From Alphaproteobacteria bacterium (GTDB lineage Bacteria; Pseudomonadota; Alphaproteobacteria; RF32; CAG-239): DNA of 32,297 bases. How positions within the stretch are numbered: position 1 is the stretch's first letter; every line of letters starts with the position of its first letter. This document shows, in pieces, positions 5,926 to 13,164 of this stretch. Location of the stretch: contig SUUR01000019.1 in NCBI GenBank assembly GCA_015062435.1, positions 1-32,297 on the forward strand, written 5' to 3'. The notes under the pieces are model-generated. The model saw nothing but the letters and a program-made list of their open reading frames with translations, searched no databases and was not told the DNA's origin. The translations under genes and the position numbers were made by a program.

Positions 5926-8556
5926 ATGACAGTTACAGTTAATGAAATCAGAAAAACTTTTTTAAACTATTTTGCTAAAAACGGCCATAATATTTTGCCA
6001 TCATCTTCGTTGGTGCCAAACAACGATCCGACACTGATGTTTACCAACTCAGGTATGGTGCAGTTTAAAAATATTTTTACAGGAAATGAATCTGCCCCTT
6101 ATAAACGAGCCGCAACTTCCCAAAAATCAGTTCGTGCGGGGGGAAAACACAATGATTTGGATAGTGTCGGATACGATGTTAGACATCATACTTTCTTTGA
6201 AATGCTAGGAAACTTCTCTTTTGGTGATTATTTTAAAGAAGAAGCTATTGCCTATGCTTGGGAATTGGTAACAAAAGAATTCGCTTTACCAAAAGACAGA
6301 TTAGCTGTTACAGTTTTTCATACCGATGAGGTTTCAAGAAATATATGGCGCAAAATATCAGGCCTGCCTGAAGACAGAATTATAGGAATTAAAACTAAAG
6401 ATAATTTCTGGCAAATGGGAGACACCGGACCTTGCGGATATTGTTCAGAAATATTCTATGATCATGGTGAAAATGTTTGGGGAGGATTGCCGGGAACTCC
6501 GGAAGAAGATGGTGATCGATGGATAGAAATTTGGAATTTGGTTTTTGATGAATTTGAAGATTTGGCTGATGGCTCAAGAATCGAACTAAAACAAAAATGT
6601 ATTGATACAGGTATGGGATTGGAAAGAATTTCTGCGATTTTGCAAGGAGTTCACTCTAATTATGATATTGATTTATTCCAAAATCTTATTGCAGAAATCG
6701 CAAATCTGGCAAATTCAGATCCCAACGGAAAATTAAAATCTTCTCATAATGTTATTGCTGACCATCTTCGTTCTTCAGCTTTTCTAATTGCTGATGGAGT
6801 TTTACCGTCTAATGAAGGACGAGGATATGTCTTGAGAAGAATCATGCGCAGAGCAATGCGACATATTCATATGTTGGGAGTTAATGAACCTATGATGTAT
6901 AAACTGCTCCCCGCCCTGCAAAAAGAAATGGGCAAAGCTTATCCGGAGCTGTATAATGCAGAAGCTCTTATTAAAGATACAATAAAGACAGAGGAAGAAC
7001 GCTTTATTAAGACAATGGACAGAGGGCTCAAACTTCTTGATGAGGAAACCATCAACCTTAAATCCGGTGATACCCTCAACGGAGAAACAGCATTTAAACT
7101 TTATGATACTTACGGCTTTCCTTTGGACTTAACTCAAGATGCTCTCAAAGCAAGAGAAATTAGTGTTGATACTGACGGATTTAATATCGCAATGGAACGT
7201 CAAAAGGCCGAAGCACGTAAAAATTGGGCCGGATCAGGTGATGCCGGTACTGATAAAATATGGTTTGAATTACAAGACAAACTCGGTGCCACAGAATTTT
7301 TGGGATATTCAACCCTTAAAGCAGATGCTTTAATTACGGCTTTGGTGCAAGATAATAATGAAGTGACGGAAGTTAATGGCGGAGAGTTTTATCTACTGGC
7401 AAACCAATCTCCTTTTTATGGAGAAATGGGCGGACAAGTTGGCGATAAAGGTACTATCAAATGCCAAGATACCGTTATTGAAGTGACCGACACTAAAAAG
7501 AAACTGGACGGATTACATGTTCATGTGTGTAAGCTGATATGTGGCAGTATAAAAACAGGTGATACAGCATCTTTTGAAGTAAATAAAAACAATCGTAATG
7601 CTATTGAAGGAAACCATACGGTTACTCACCTCCTTCACAAAGCTTTACAAAACAAATACGGTAAAAGTGTTACTCAAAAAGGATCTATGGTTGCAGCCGA
7701 AAGAATGCGTTTTGATATTGCGTATAATAAACAAATTCCGGAAAATGAATTAAGAGAGTTGGAATCTGAAGTCAATAAAATGATTAGAGCCAATCATAAA
7801 GTAGACACAAAATTAATGTCTCAGGAAGATGCTATAAATTCCGGTGCTATGGCTTTGTTTGGTGAAAAATACGGTAGTGAAGTAAGAGTTGTTTGCGTGG
7901 GTGATGGTATTTCTACCGAATTGTGCGGAGGAACTCATGTCAGACAAACCGGTGATATCGGATATTTTAATATTATTTCCGAATCTGCTATTGCAGCCGG
8001 TGTTCGTCGATTGGAATGTGTGACCGGCGAAATGGCTGAAAAATATAATCAAGATGTGGAAGATAAGTTGCACAGAGTCGGACAATGTTTGAAAGCAAGC
8101 TTTTGTGATATTGAAACTCGAGTACAGCAATTGTTGGAAGAGAAAAAAGAACTCGAAACCAAACTATTTGAACTCAAGAAAAAATTTGTCAGTAATAAAG
8201 CCGCAGACAATCCGAATAACTATGAAAATGTTAATGGTGTTAAATTTGTGGCCAGAGTTTTGGAAAATATATCAGCTAAAGAACTCAAAGCATTTATTGA
8301 TGAAGTTAAAACCCAATATCCTGAAAATCTGGTTGTGGCATTGTTTAGTATAAATGAGGGTAAGGTATCTGTTGTTATCGGTGTTACTCAAGATTTGCTA
8401 AACAGATTATCTGCCGTAGATATGATTAAGTCTGTTGCTCCGATTGTCGGCGCACAAGGTGGAGGCGGACGTCCTGACATGGCTCAAACAGGCGGTGCAG
8501 ATACTTCTAATTTGGATAAAGCTATTGATGCCATAAGAAATGTTATCAGGAACTAA
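5926..8556 (+). CDS. alaS: Alanyl-tRNA synthetase
   Basis: Charges tRNA-Ala with alanine and corrects mischarged Ser and Gly. It is full length at 876 aa. The class II core (about 1-240) opens with IRKTFLNYFAKNGH and shows motif 2 in HHTFFEMLGNFSFGDYFK. The tRNA-binding region follows, then the editing domain with HTVTH (563-567) and CGGTH (667-671), which supply the zinc ligands. The C-terminal DHHA1 domain ends with the glycine-rich GGGGRPDMAQTGG. The start is ATG 5926 after GGGAAG. A TATAAT box (5885-5890) lies upstream, with no clear -35. The next gene begins four bases after its stop. Confidence 0.98.
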   Translation: MTVTVNEIRKTFLNYFAKNGHNILPSSSLVPNNDPTLMFTNSGMVQFKNIFTGNESAPYKRAATSQKSVRAGGKHNDLDSVGYDVRHHTFFEMLGNFSFGDYFKEEAIAYAWELVTKEFALPKDRLAVTVFHTDEVSRNIWRKISGLPEDRIIGIKTKDNFWQMGDTGPCGYCSEIFYDHGENVWGGLPGTPEEDGDRWIEIWNLVFDEFEDLADGSRIELKQKCIDTGMGLERISAILQGVHSNYDIDLFQNLIAEIANLANSDPNGKLKSSHNVIADHLRSSAFLIADGVLPSNEGRGYVLRRIMRRAMRHIHMLGVNEPMMYKLLPALQKEMGKAYPELYNAEALIKDTIKTEEERFIKTMDRGLKLLDEETINLKSGDTLNGETAFKLYDTYGFPLDLTQDALKAREISVDTDGFNIAMERQKAEARKNWAGSGDAGTDKIWFELQDKLGATEFLGYSTLKADALITALVQDNNEVTEVNGGEFYLLANQSPFYGEMGGQVGDKGTIKCQDTVIEVTDTKKKLDGLHVHVCKLICGSIKTGDTASFEVNKNNRNAIEGNHTVTHLLHKALQNKYGKSVTQKGSMVAAERMRFDIAYNKQIPENELRELESEVNKMIRANHKVDTKLMSQEDAINSGAMALFGEKYGSEVRVVCVGDGISTELCGGTHVRQTGDIGYFNIISESAIAAGVRRLECVTGEMAEKYNQDVEDKLHRVGQCLKASFCDIETRVQQLLEEKKELETKLFELKKKFVSNKAADNPNNYENVNGVKFVARVLENISAKELKAFIDEVKTQYPENLVVALFSINEGKVSVVIGVTQDLLNRLSAVDMIKSVAPIVGAQGGGGRPDMAQTGGADTSNLDKAIDAIRNVIRN

Positions 8557-8559
8557 TAT

Positions 8560-9258
8560 ATGTATAGATTCTTGCTTTGGAGATTGGCTCCATTCTATGT
8601 AGTGGCACTGATATGTGAATTTATCACATTCGGTGTATTGCTCAGTGTGGAGCAAAATCTTGTTGATTGGTCATTTTTGCCAATGGTAAAAACTATCGGA
8701 GTGTTGTTAAAAACATCTACAATTGCTTTTGTGTACTTAATGATACCTTATATGACTTATTTATGTTTTATTCCGGCAAATAAAATAAACTCTCCTTTTG
8801 ATAAAAATCTGACAACAATTGTATATGCTTCTTTTGTATTCTTTATGCTGTTTGAAGAAACTATGTCTTTGGTGTTTTGGAACAGATATTCTACTTCTTT
8901 TAATAATAAAGCCGTAGAGTATATGCTAAATGTTAATGAAGTAAGTAATTCATTAACCCATAATTATATGTTTTTCGGATATATCTTGGCTCTGTTTGTT
9001 ATAACGCATTTGATTATGATAAAAAGCAAACCCTTTTTATGGTATCCCAAACAAATTTTAGGGATTGGTAAAAGAATTTTTTATTGGCTAGTATATGTTG
9101 CATGTTGCGCCATGATTTTTGTCAACTTCAATGATAACGAACTTAAAATCAATGAAAACAATGTTAATAATGAGCTATCAAAAGGCGGAACATATAGTCT
9201 GGTGAGCTCATTTTGGCAAAGCAAATCCTTATATTTAAGATTTTATATGTTAAAATAA
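8560..9258 (+). CDS. Membrane protein; likely truncated LTA synthase/MdoB-type protein
   Basis: 232 aa with about five hydrophobic segments in the first 180 residues. The tail, NNELSKGGTYSLVSSF followed by YLRFY, resembles the linker that joins the membrane part to the sulfatase-fold domain in LTA synthase, MdoB and related phosphoethanolamine or phosphoglycerol transferases (family pattern: N-x-L-x2-N/G-G-x-YS-x-F-x-AF). The protein stops just there, so the whole catalytic domain, with its Thr nucleophile and metal ligands, is absent, and no trace of it follows. It could be a remnant or a membrane-only relative. It follows alaS by four bases and ends before the promoter of the hairpin RNA. 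Confidence 0.55.
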   Translation: MYRFLLWRLAPFYVVALICEFITFGVLLSVEQNLVDWSFLPMVKTIGVLLKTSTIAFVYLMIPYMTYLCFIPANKINSPFDKNLTTIVYASFVFFMLFEETMSLVFWNRYSTSFNNKAVEYMLNVNEVSNSLTHNYMFFGYILALFVITHLIMIKSKPFLWYPKQILGIGKRIFYWLVYVACCAMIFVNFNDNELKINENNVNNELSKGGTYSLVSSFWQSKSLYLRFYMLK

Positions 9259-9277
9259 AAAAAACATAAAAAAAATA

Positions 9278-9306
9278 TTGACAAAATTTCGCAAACATGA
9301 TATTTA
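9278..9306 (+). promoter_or_regulatory. Promoter of the hairpin-array RNA
   Basis: A consensus TTGACA (9278-9283) is followed, exactly 17 bp on, by TATTTA (9301-9306). The expected start point is about 9313, some 33 bp before the first hairpin. It lies just after the stop of the truncated membrane protein gene and faces no gene other than the one after the terminator. Confidence 0.65.
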
Positions 9307-9312
9307 TCGCTT

Positions 9313-9676
9313 CATAATAAAAAATTACTTATAAATTATTATAATCAAGAGGGTCAAAAAACTATTGTTTCTTTTGCCATAAAACTTAAAAATTTTGACT
9401 CTCTTGCTTATAATAATAACAGGATAATCTTATTTAATCAGAATTTGGAACTTTATCCATTTGAAAAAGAGGTTATCCTGTTAAAAAAATTTACAGAACC
9501 CAGACAAAGAAATGTTGAAATAACATCTTTAGCCATTTCATTTCATTTCCATTCTTTGTCTCGGTTCTGTTATAAAAAATTATTTTGTCAGGTATTGGGT
9601 TTCCTGACAAAAATTCATGCTCAATAGTAGGGTGGTGGCACATAATAGCTGGGAAGCTCTTATGTGCCTTTTTTTT
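9313..9676 (+). ncRNA. Novel structured RNA: hairpin array with conserved loop motif
   Basis: About 364 nt between a promoter and a strong terminator, with no convincing coding frame. Four hairpins precede the terminator: stem 1, 14 bp, 9346-9359 with 9393-9406; stem 2, 13 bp, 9418-9430 with 9470-9482; stem 3, 19 positions with one C-C mismatch, 9493-9511 with 9552-9570; stem 4, 10 bp, 9583-9592 with 9603-9612. The large loops of hairpins 1-3 each carry one CTTTNNCCAT: CTTTTGCCAT (9371), CTTTATCCAT (9451) and CTTTAGCCAT (9527), spaced 80 and 76 nt. The stems differ in sequence. Unrelated stems that present one repeated loop motif look like a regulatory RNA that pairs with AUGG-type start regions or binds a protein (inference). 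It does not match RNase P RNA, SRP RNA, 6S RNA or tmRNA as I know them. Confidence 0.65.
9637..9676 (+). terminator. Strong intrinsic terminator between the hairpin RNA and the 102-aa gene
   Basis: GGCACATAA pairs with TTATGTGCC (9 bp), continues past one mismatch with AGCT/AGCT, and closes on a GGGA loop; eight T follow. It lies directly before the gene at 9706, which has no other visible promoter. Confidence 0.9.
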
Positions 9677-9705
9677 ACAGAATGTTTAACCAAAAAAATA
9701 TAATT

Positions 9706-10011
9706 ATGGGAAAGTATACAAACAACAGAGACTTCGCAGCACTTGCAAAAAAATATAAATGCGATATCGAAGAAAACACTTTGGGTATTTATGTTACGAT
9801 AATTGGTAAGAACAAACATTACCATGAGGCGGTAAAAGCAACCCAAAAAGGAAAAGACGGGTGGTTGGTCTTTATGAAAGACAGTGTCAAGTTTTTTGAA
9901 AACAAAGAACTAACTATCAGTCCATATAGAGGCAACTTTTCTGAGTTGAAGAAATTGGAAAATCATCACAGAAAACAAGTTGACAACAACCGTTACGGTG
10001 ACGAAGAATAG
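9706..10011 (+). CDS. Hypothetical small basic protein after the hairpin RNA
   Basis: I do not recognise this protein. From ATG 9706 it has 101 aa; ATG 9682 or GTG 9664 in frame would lengthen it, but GTG 9664 lies inside the terminator stem. No start has a strong binding site. It is soluble and Lys-rich, with a central stretch of alternating hydrophobic residues (GIYVTIIGKNKHYHEAVKAT, GWLVFMKDSV) that suggests a small beta sheet, and a charged His/Lys/Arg tail. With only about 30 bases between the terminator and the start, expression probably depends on read-through from the RNA promoter at 9278. That makes a regulated pair of RNA and protein possible (inference). Confidence 0.6.
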   Translation: MGKYTNNRDFAALAKKYKCDIEENTLGIYVTIIGKNKHYHEAVKATQKGKDGWLVFMKDSVKFFENKELTISPYRGNFSELKKLENHHRKQVDNNRYGDEE

Positions 10012-10025
10012 AAAAAAATTTTTTT

Positions 10026-10059
10026 AGCTGTGTTGCTCTTTATGCGCACAGCTTTTTTA
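10026..10059. terminator. Bidirectional terminator between the 101-aa gene and dut
   Basis: AGCTGTG (10026-10032) pairs with CACAGCT (10047-10053). T-rich sequence follows it on both strands, so it serves the plus-strand gene and dut. Confidence 0.7.
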
Positions 10060-10536
10060 TTAACGTCCGGAAGACCCAAAACCTTTTTCACCACGCAAAG
10101 TATCAAGTGTGGCAAATTCTTCCTGTGAAATTTCTTCAAATTCTGCTTTATAGGGAAACGGAAGCTCTACTTGGGCTATTTTATCTCCGGAATTTATGGT
10201 ATAAGATTTACCACTAGTTTCAGGATTGGTATTTAATAATCCAACAATCCACTCCCCTCGATAATCCGTATCTATAATACCGGCAATGGTTATAATACCA
10301 TGTTTGATAGCCAAACCACTACGAGAATTAATACGAAACCATAGCGGTGATTGTGCGGCAACTTTTATTCCGGTGGGGATACCGATATGCTCTCCCGGTG
10401 CAATGGTTATGGGTTCTTTTATTGCAGCACAAATATCAAAACATGCTGCAGAATCGGTTGCATAAGTCAAATTATTGGGATTTTCTATATAATGTGAAAG
10501 TTTTGTATATTTTACTTTGGTTTTGATGATTTGCAT
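10060..10536 (-). CDS. dut: dUTP diphosphatase (dUTPase)
   Basis: Hydrolyses dUTP to dUMP, keeping uracil out of DNA and feeding thymidylate synthase. It is 158 aa, the usual length of the trimeric form. The five family motifs are present: DSAACFDICA (motif 1, normally AGxDL, here divergent), RINSRSGLAIKHGI (2-like, RSGLA), GIIDTDYRGEWIVGLLN (3), GDKIAQVE (4) and RGEKGFGSSGR (5, the Gly-rich tail closing over substrate). It is on the same strand as folA and thyA, separated from thyA by the GIY-YIG cassette. AAAGGAAT precedes ATG 10536. Confidence 0.95.
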   Translation of the reverse strand: MQIIKTKVKYTKLSHYIENPNNLTYATDSAACFDICAAIKEPITIAPGEHIGIPTGIKVAAQSPLWFRINSRSGLAIKHGIITIAGIIDTDYRGEWIVGLLNTNPETSGKSYTINSGDKIAQVELPFPYKAEFEEISQEEFATLDTLRGEKGFGSSGR

Positions 10537-10565
10537 TTTTATTCCTTTAGATTTTTGATGTTTTT

Positions 10566-10687
10566 GAGATCCCTCGACAAGCTCGGGATGACAGTTTGGT
10601 TGCTCGGGATGACATAAGTGGAGTGCTTAGAGTGACAATTCCTAATTTGTCATGTTGAGCGGAGCGTCAGCGTAGTCGAAACATCTC
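10566..10687. repeat. REP-type repeat block at the 3' side of the GIY-YIG gene
   Basis: The left end reads GAGATCCCTCGACAAGCTCG and then GGATGACA; the right end (10650-10687) reads TCATGTTGAGCGG and, after further bases, CGAAACATCTC. The two ends face each other as an imperfect inverted pair (GAGAT/ATCTC). A 35-bp stretch (10581-10615) recurs exactly at 11049-11083. The right end touches the stop codon of the nuclease gene. Palindromes of this type are common dispersed repeats in bacterial genomes. Confidence 0.75.
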
Positions 10688-10974
10688 TATTGTATTTGAT
10701 CAAATAGATCATTTAGCAAAGGATTTTTTTGTTTTATTAATATATCTTTTTTACTTCTTCTCCAACCTTTTAATTGTTTTTCTCTTGATATTGCAACATT
10801 AATATTATCTGTATATTCAAAGTACACTAATTTATTAAGATTGTAACGTTTGGTAAATCCTTCTATTAGCTTATTTTTGTGTTCATATACTCTTCTAACT
10901 AAATCATTAGTTACTCCGATGTATAACACAGAGTTGTTCTGATTACTCATTATATAAACATAATATGATTTCAT
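10687..10974 (-). CDS. GIY-YIG nuclease domain protein
   Basis: A 95-aa single-domain GIY-YIG protein of the YhbQ-like type. The GIY half is YYVYIMS (4-10) and the YIG half is LYIGVTNDLVRRVYEH (17-32), with Arg27/28 and His32. The catalytic Glu is E65 in REKQLKGWRR. All key residues are present, so it could be an active endonuclease. It has no added DNA-binding domain. AAAGG precedes ATG 10974. The gene is closely flanked by related repeats on both sides (10566-10687 and 10994-11104), which suggests that gene and repeats form one cassette inserted between dut and thyA (inference). Confidence 0.9.
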   Translation of the reverse strand: MKSYYVYIMSNQNNSVLYIGVTNDLVRRVYEHKNKLIEGFTKRYNLNKLVYFEYTDNINVAISREKQLKGWRRSKKDILIKQKNPLLNDLFDQIQ

Positions 10975-10993
10975 TTTTTACCTTTGTTTTTTT

Positions 10994-11104
10994 GAGATCC
11001 CTCGACAAGCTCGGGATGACATAAGCGGGCTTGAGATGACATAAGTGGGCTCGGGATGACAGTTTGGTTGCTCGGGATGACATTAGCGGACTTGAGATGG
11101 CAAA
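10994..11104. repeat. REP-type repeat block at the 5' side of the GIY-YIG gene
   Basis: It begins with the same GAGATCCCTCGACAAGCTCG as the block at 10566, then holds five tandem copies of a short TGAGATGACA/TCGGGATGACA unit with ATAAG/GGTTG spacers. It includes the exact 35-bp match to 10581-10615 (here 11049-11083). It starts 20 bp before the nuclease start codon. Confidence 0.75.
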
Positions 11105-11166
11105 TATGGTACTTAGAACAATAAAACAGGAGGATATGTTTATATATCCTCCCATAATTCATCAAA

Positions 11167-11955
11167 CTAGACAGCGACCGCACCTTTTAAGGTTCCATGA
11201 CACTGGTAGTCAACCAACTCAAAATCCTCATACTTAAAGTCAAAAATGTCTTTGACTTCAGGATTTATGCGCATCTGAGGTAGAGGAAAAGGCTCTCTTT
11301 CCAACTGAGTTTTTACTTGCTCAAAATGATTACTGTAAATATGAGCATTACCAAGCGTATGAACGAACTCACCGGCTTTTAGCCCCGTAACTTGTGCAAT
11401 CATCATTGTCAACAATGAATAAGATGCAATATTGAACGGAACACCTAAGAACATATCACAACTACGTTGATATAATTGACAATTTAAAAAACCGTCAGGT
11501 GTTACATCAAACTGAAAAAAGGCATGACACGGAGGTAATGCCATTTGTTCAATCTGTGCGGGATTCCAAGCTGTCACAATCAAACGACGATCTTGCGGAT
11601 TGGTCTTGATGCGTTCAATCACATCTTTTATTTGATCAATCCCTTGTCCGTTGAAATCACGCCATTGGGCTCCATAAACCGGTCCTAAATTACCGTCTTT
11701 GTCTGCCCATTCATCCCAAATATGGACATTGTTATCAAGCAAATATTTGATGTTGGTATTTCCTGATAACAACCAAATAAGCTCATGAATAATACCTTTC
11801 AGAAAAACCTTCTTGGTGGTTACCAACGGAAATCCTTTACGCAAATCAAAATGCATTTGGCGTCCGAAAACTTTACGAGCATAAATACCGGTACGGTTGT
11901 TGGCATCTTGCCCATTGTCCATAATGTCTTTGAGAATGTCTAAATACTGTTTCAT
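11167..11955 (-). CDS. thyA: Thymidylate synthase
   Basis: Makes dTMP from dUMP with methylenetetrahydrofolate, producing dihydrofolate that the neighbouring FolA recycles. It is 262 aa, close to the 264 of E. coli ThyA. Landmarks: the N-terminal [15 protein letters not shown]; the R loop DRTxT-type sequence (NNRTGI); the active-site Cys in PPCHAFFQF; the substrate-binding [17 protein letters not shown]; and the C-terminal end LKGAVAV, which closes over the ligands. It begins 13 bases after folA stops. Confidence 0.97.
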   Translation of the reverse strand: MKQYLDILKDIMDNGQDANNRTGIYARKVFGRQMHFDLRKGFPLVTTKKVFLKGIIHELIWLLSGNTNIKYLLDNNVHIWDEWADKDGNLGPVYGAQWRDFNGQGIDQIKDVIERIKTNPQDRRLIVTAWNPAQIEQMALPPCHAFFQFDVTPDGFLNCQLYQRSCDMFLGVPFNIASYSLLTMMIAQVTGLKAGEFVHTLGNAHIYSNHFEQVKTQLEREPFPLPQMRINPEVKDIFDFKYEDFELVDYQCHGTLKGAVAV

Positions 11956-11968
11956 AATTTATCTCTAT

Positions 11969-12538
11969 TTAATGGTTAATACTAATAATCTTAATAAGTT
12001 CTTTTAAAACTTCTTGCTCAACAAACTCTCCCTTCTTGACCCAGAGAGAGGTTAATACATTTTCTTGTTCATAATCCGGAGTAACTTTTTGATACATTTT
12101 TTGCATCAATTCAATGCAGGGGGTTATATTTATTTTTTGCCCCTCTAAATCATCGACAGCCCCCATATATTTACTATCAACAATTATTTCCGGCATCAAT
12201 TTTTCTCCGGAAGTCATAAATAGTTTATATATGGTTGCGCCACCGCATATGTATAAATCTTCATCAAATTCCATAAAATCTTTTATATTGTCATGAATAA
12301 AATGGTGCTCTTTGTCACTGACTTCATAATTCGAATTAAGAGTTAAGATATGAATATCTCGATTAGGCAATGTCCTATTTGGAAAACTTTCATAAGTTTT
12401 TTCTCCGACAACAAGCTTTTTGCCTTCCGTAATTTTGCGAAAGCGTTTGAAGTCGGACGGAATATGCCAAGGTATTTGCGGACCGATTCCGATAATGTTA
12501 TCTTCATTATGTCTGCACCATACGGCAATTTTAGTCAT
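11969..12538 (-). CDS. folA: Dihydrofolate reductase
   Basis: Reduces dihydrofolate to tetrahydrofolate with NADPH. It is 189 aa, longer than the E. coli enzyme (159) by a C-terminal extension rich in Glu, Lys and Ile. The family pattern is seen in IIGIGPQIPWHIPSDFKRFRK, where PWH-x3-D-x2-F carries the catalytic acid (Asp), and in the NADPH-binding GGATIYKLFM. AGGAG lies 12 bases before ATG 12538, rather far. With thyA it forms the thymidylate cycle. Confidence 0.93.
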   Translation of the reverse strand: MTKIAVWCRHNEDNIIGIGPQIPWHIPSDFKRFRKITEGKKLVVGEKTYESFPNRTLPNRDIHILTLNSNYEVSDKEHHFIHDNIKDFMEFDEDLYICGGATIYKLFMTSGEKLMPEIIVDSKYMGAVDDLEGQKINITPCIELMQKMYQKVTPDYEQENVLTSLWVKKGEFVEQEVLKELIKIISINH

Positions 12539-12647
12539 GATAACTTTAACTCCTGATTAATTTATTGTCTGAATTATATCCATTACTGCTCAAAAAGCAA
12601 AAAAAAATTCAAAAATTTTAACATTTCATTTAATTATCACACCTTAA

Positions 12648-12699
12648 GCAAGTAAAACTTTTACTTCATACTTGCAATTAATAATGGAGAGCATATAAT
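12648..12699 (+). promoter_or_regulatory. Promoter with inverted-repeat operator for the gene at 12730
   Basis: TTGCAA (12672-12677) and TATAAT (12694-12699) are 16 bp apart. An inverted repeat, GCAAGTA (12648-12654) and TACTTGC (12669-12675), overlaps the -35 box. Nearly the same arrangement stands before ssrA (14897-14951). Confidence 0.6.
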
Positions 12700-12729
12700 T
12701 TTATTAAACTTTTGAAAGAATTAGGCAGA

Positions 12730-13164
12730 ATGAGAATCGTTGTTTTAGTTATACTGATGTTATTTGGAGTATCTTGCACCTGTCTTACTCCCAATAATGT
12801 AGAAGAAAAATTTTTAAATCCTTTATTCTATGAGACCATGAAAAAAGCATCGGCTAAAACTCATTTTTGGCGTATCAAACTGACCCCTACTCAATACACT
12901 GCAAGCATAGATGGTGAAATTATTGATCAATTTAAATGCAAACTGATTAAAAATGAATTACTTACTGTAACACTTAATTGTAACTTTTATAATCAGCTTA
13001 CTAACACTACATATCCAATGTTTTTTGAATTCAACATAATGGGGTGTGGTAATATCCGTTACAAAAACTGCCTTAATAGAGTTAAATTTTATTACTATGA
13101 AGAAGGGGAAAAGAAAGGATCTTATCATGTATATTTCATCCCTGAATCACCAATCTCTGATTGA
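12730..13164 (+). CDS. Small exported protein, possible lipoprotein
   Basis: 144 aa from ATG 12730; I do not recognise the family. The first 16 residues (MRIVVLVILMLFGVSC) form a hydrophobic signal with a Cys at its end, a weak lipobox because Gly rather than Leu stands at -3. The mature part holds further Cys residues (CKLI, CNFY, CGN, CLNR) and looks beta-rich. ATG 12730 has an AGG six bases upstream; the in-frame TTG at 12712 has no binding site. Its 3' end overlaps that of the broken phage gene on the other strand. Its promoter has a near copy at 14219-14260. Confidence 0.6.
   Translation: MRIVVLVILMLFGVSCTCLTPNNVEEKFLNPLFYETMKKASAKTHFWRIKLTPTQYTASIDGEIIDQFKCKLIKNELLTVTLNCNFYNQLTNTTYPMFFEFNIMGCGNIRYKNCLNRVKFYYYEEGEKKGSYHVYFIPESPISD

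Noticed and set aside
9445..9627. 60-codon open frame within the hairpin RNA
   Set aside because: It runs through the arms of two or three stems, has no binding site, and its peptide looks random; the RNA structure explains the sequence better.
9313..9676. RNase P RNA, SRP RNA or 6S RNA
   Set aside because: None of the conserved cores is present, and 6S is a single long rod rather than a hairpin array.
9313..10011. Classical type III toxin-antitoxin locus
   Set aside because: The layout is similar, but the RNA has no short tandem sequence repeats and the protein does not resemble ToxN, CptN or TenpN.
10943..11183. Open frames of 70 codons across the repeat block before the GIY-YIG gene
   Set aside because: Their peptides are translations of REP-type repeats (VIPSLSRDL-like), not genes.
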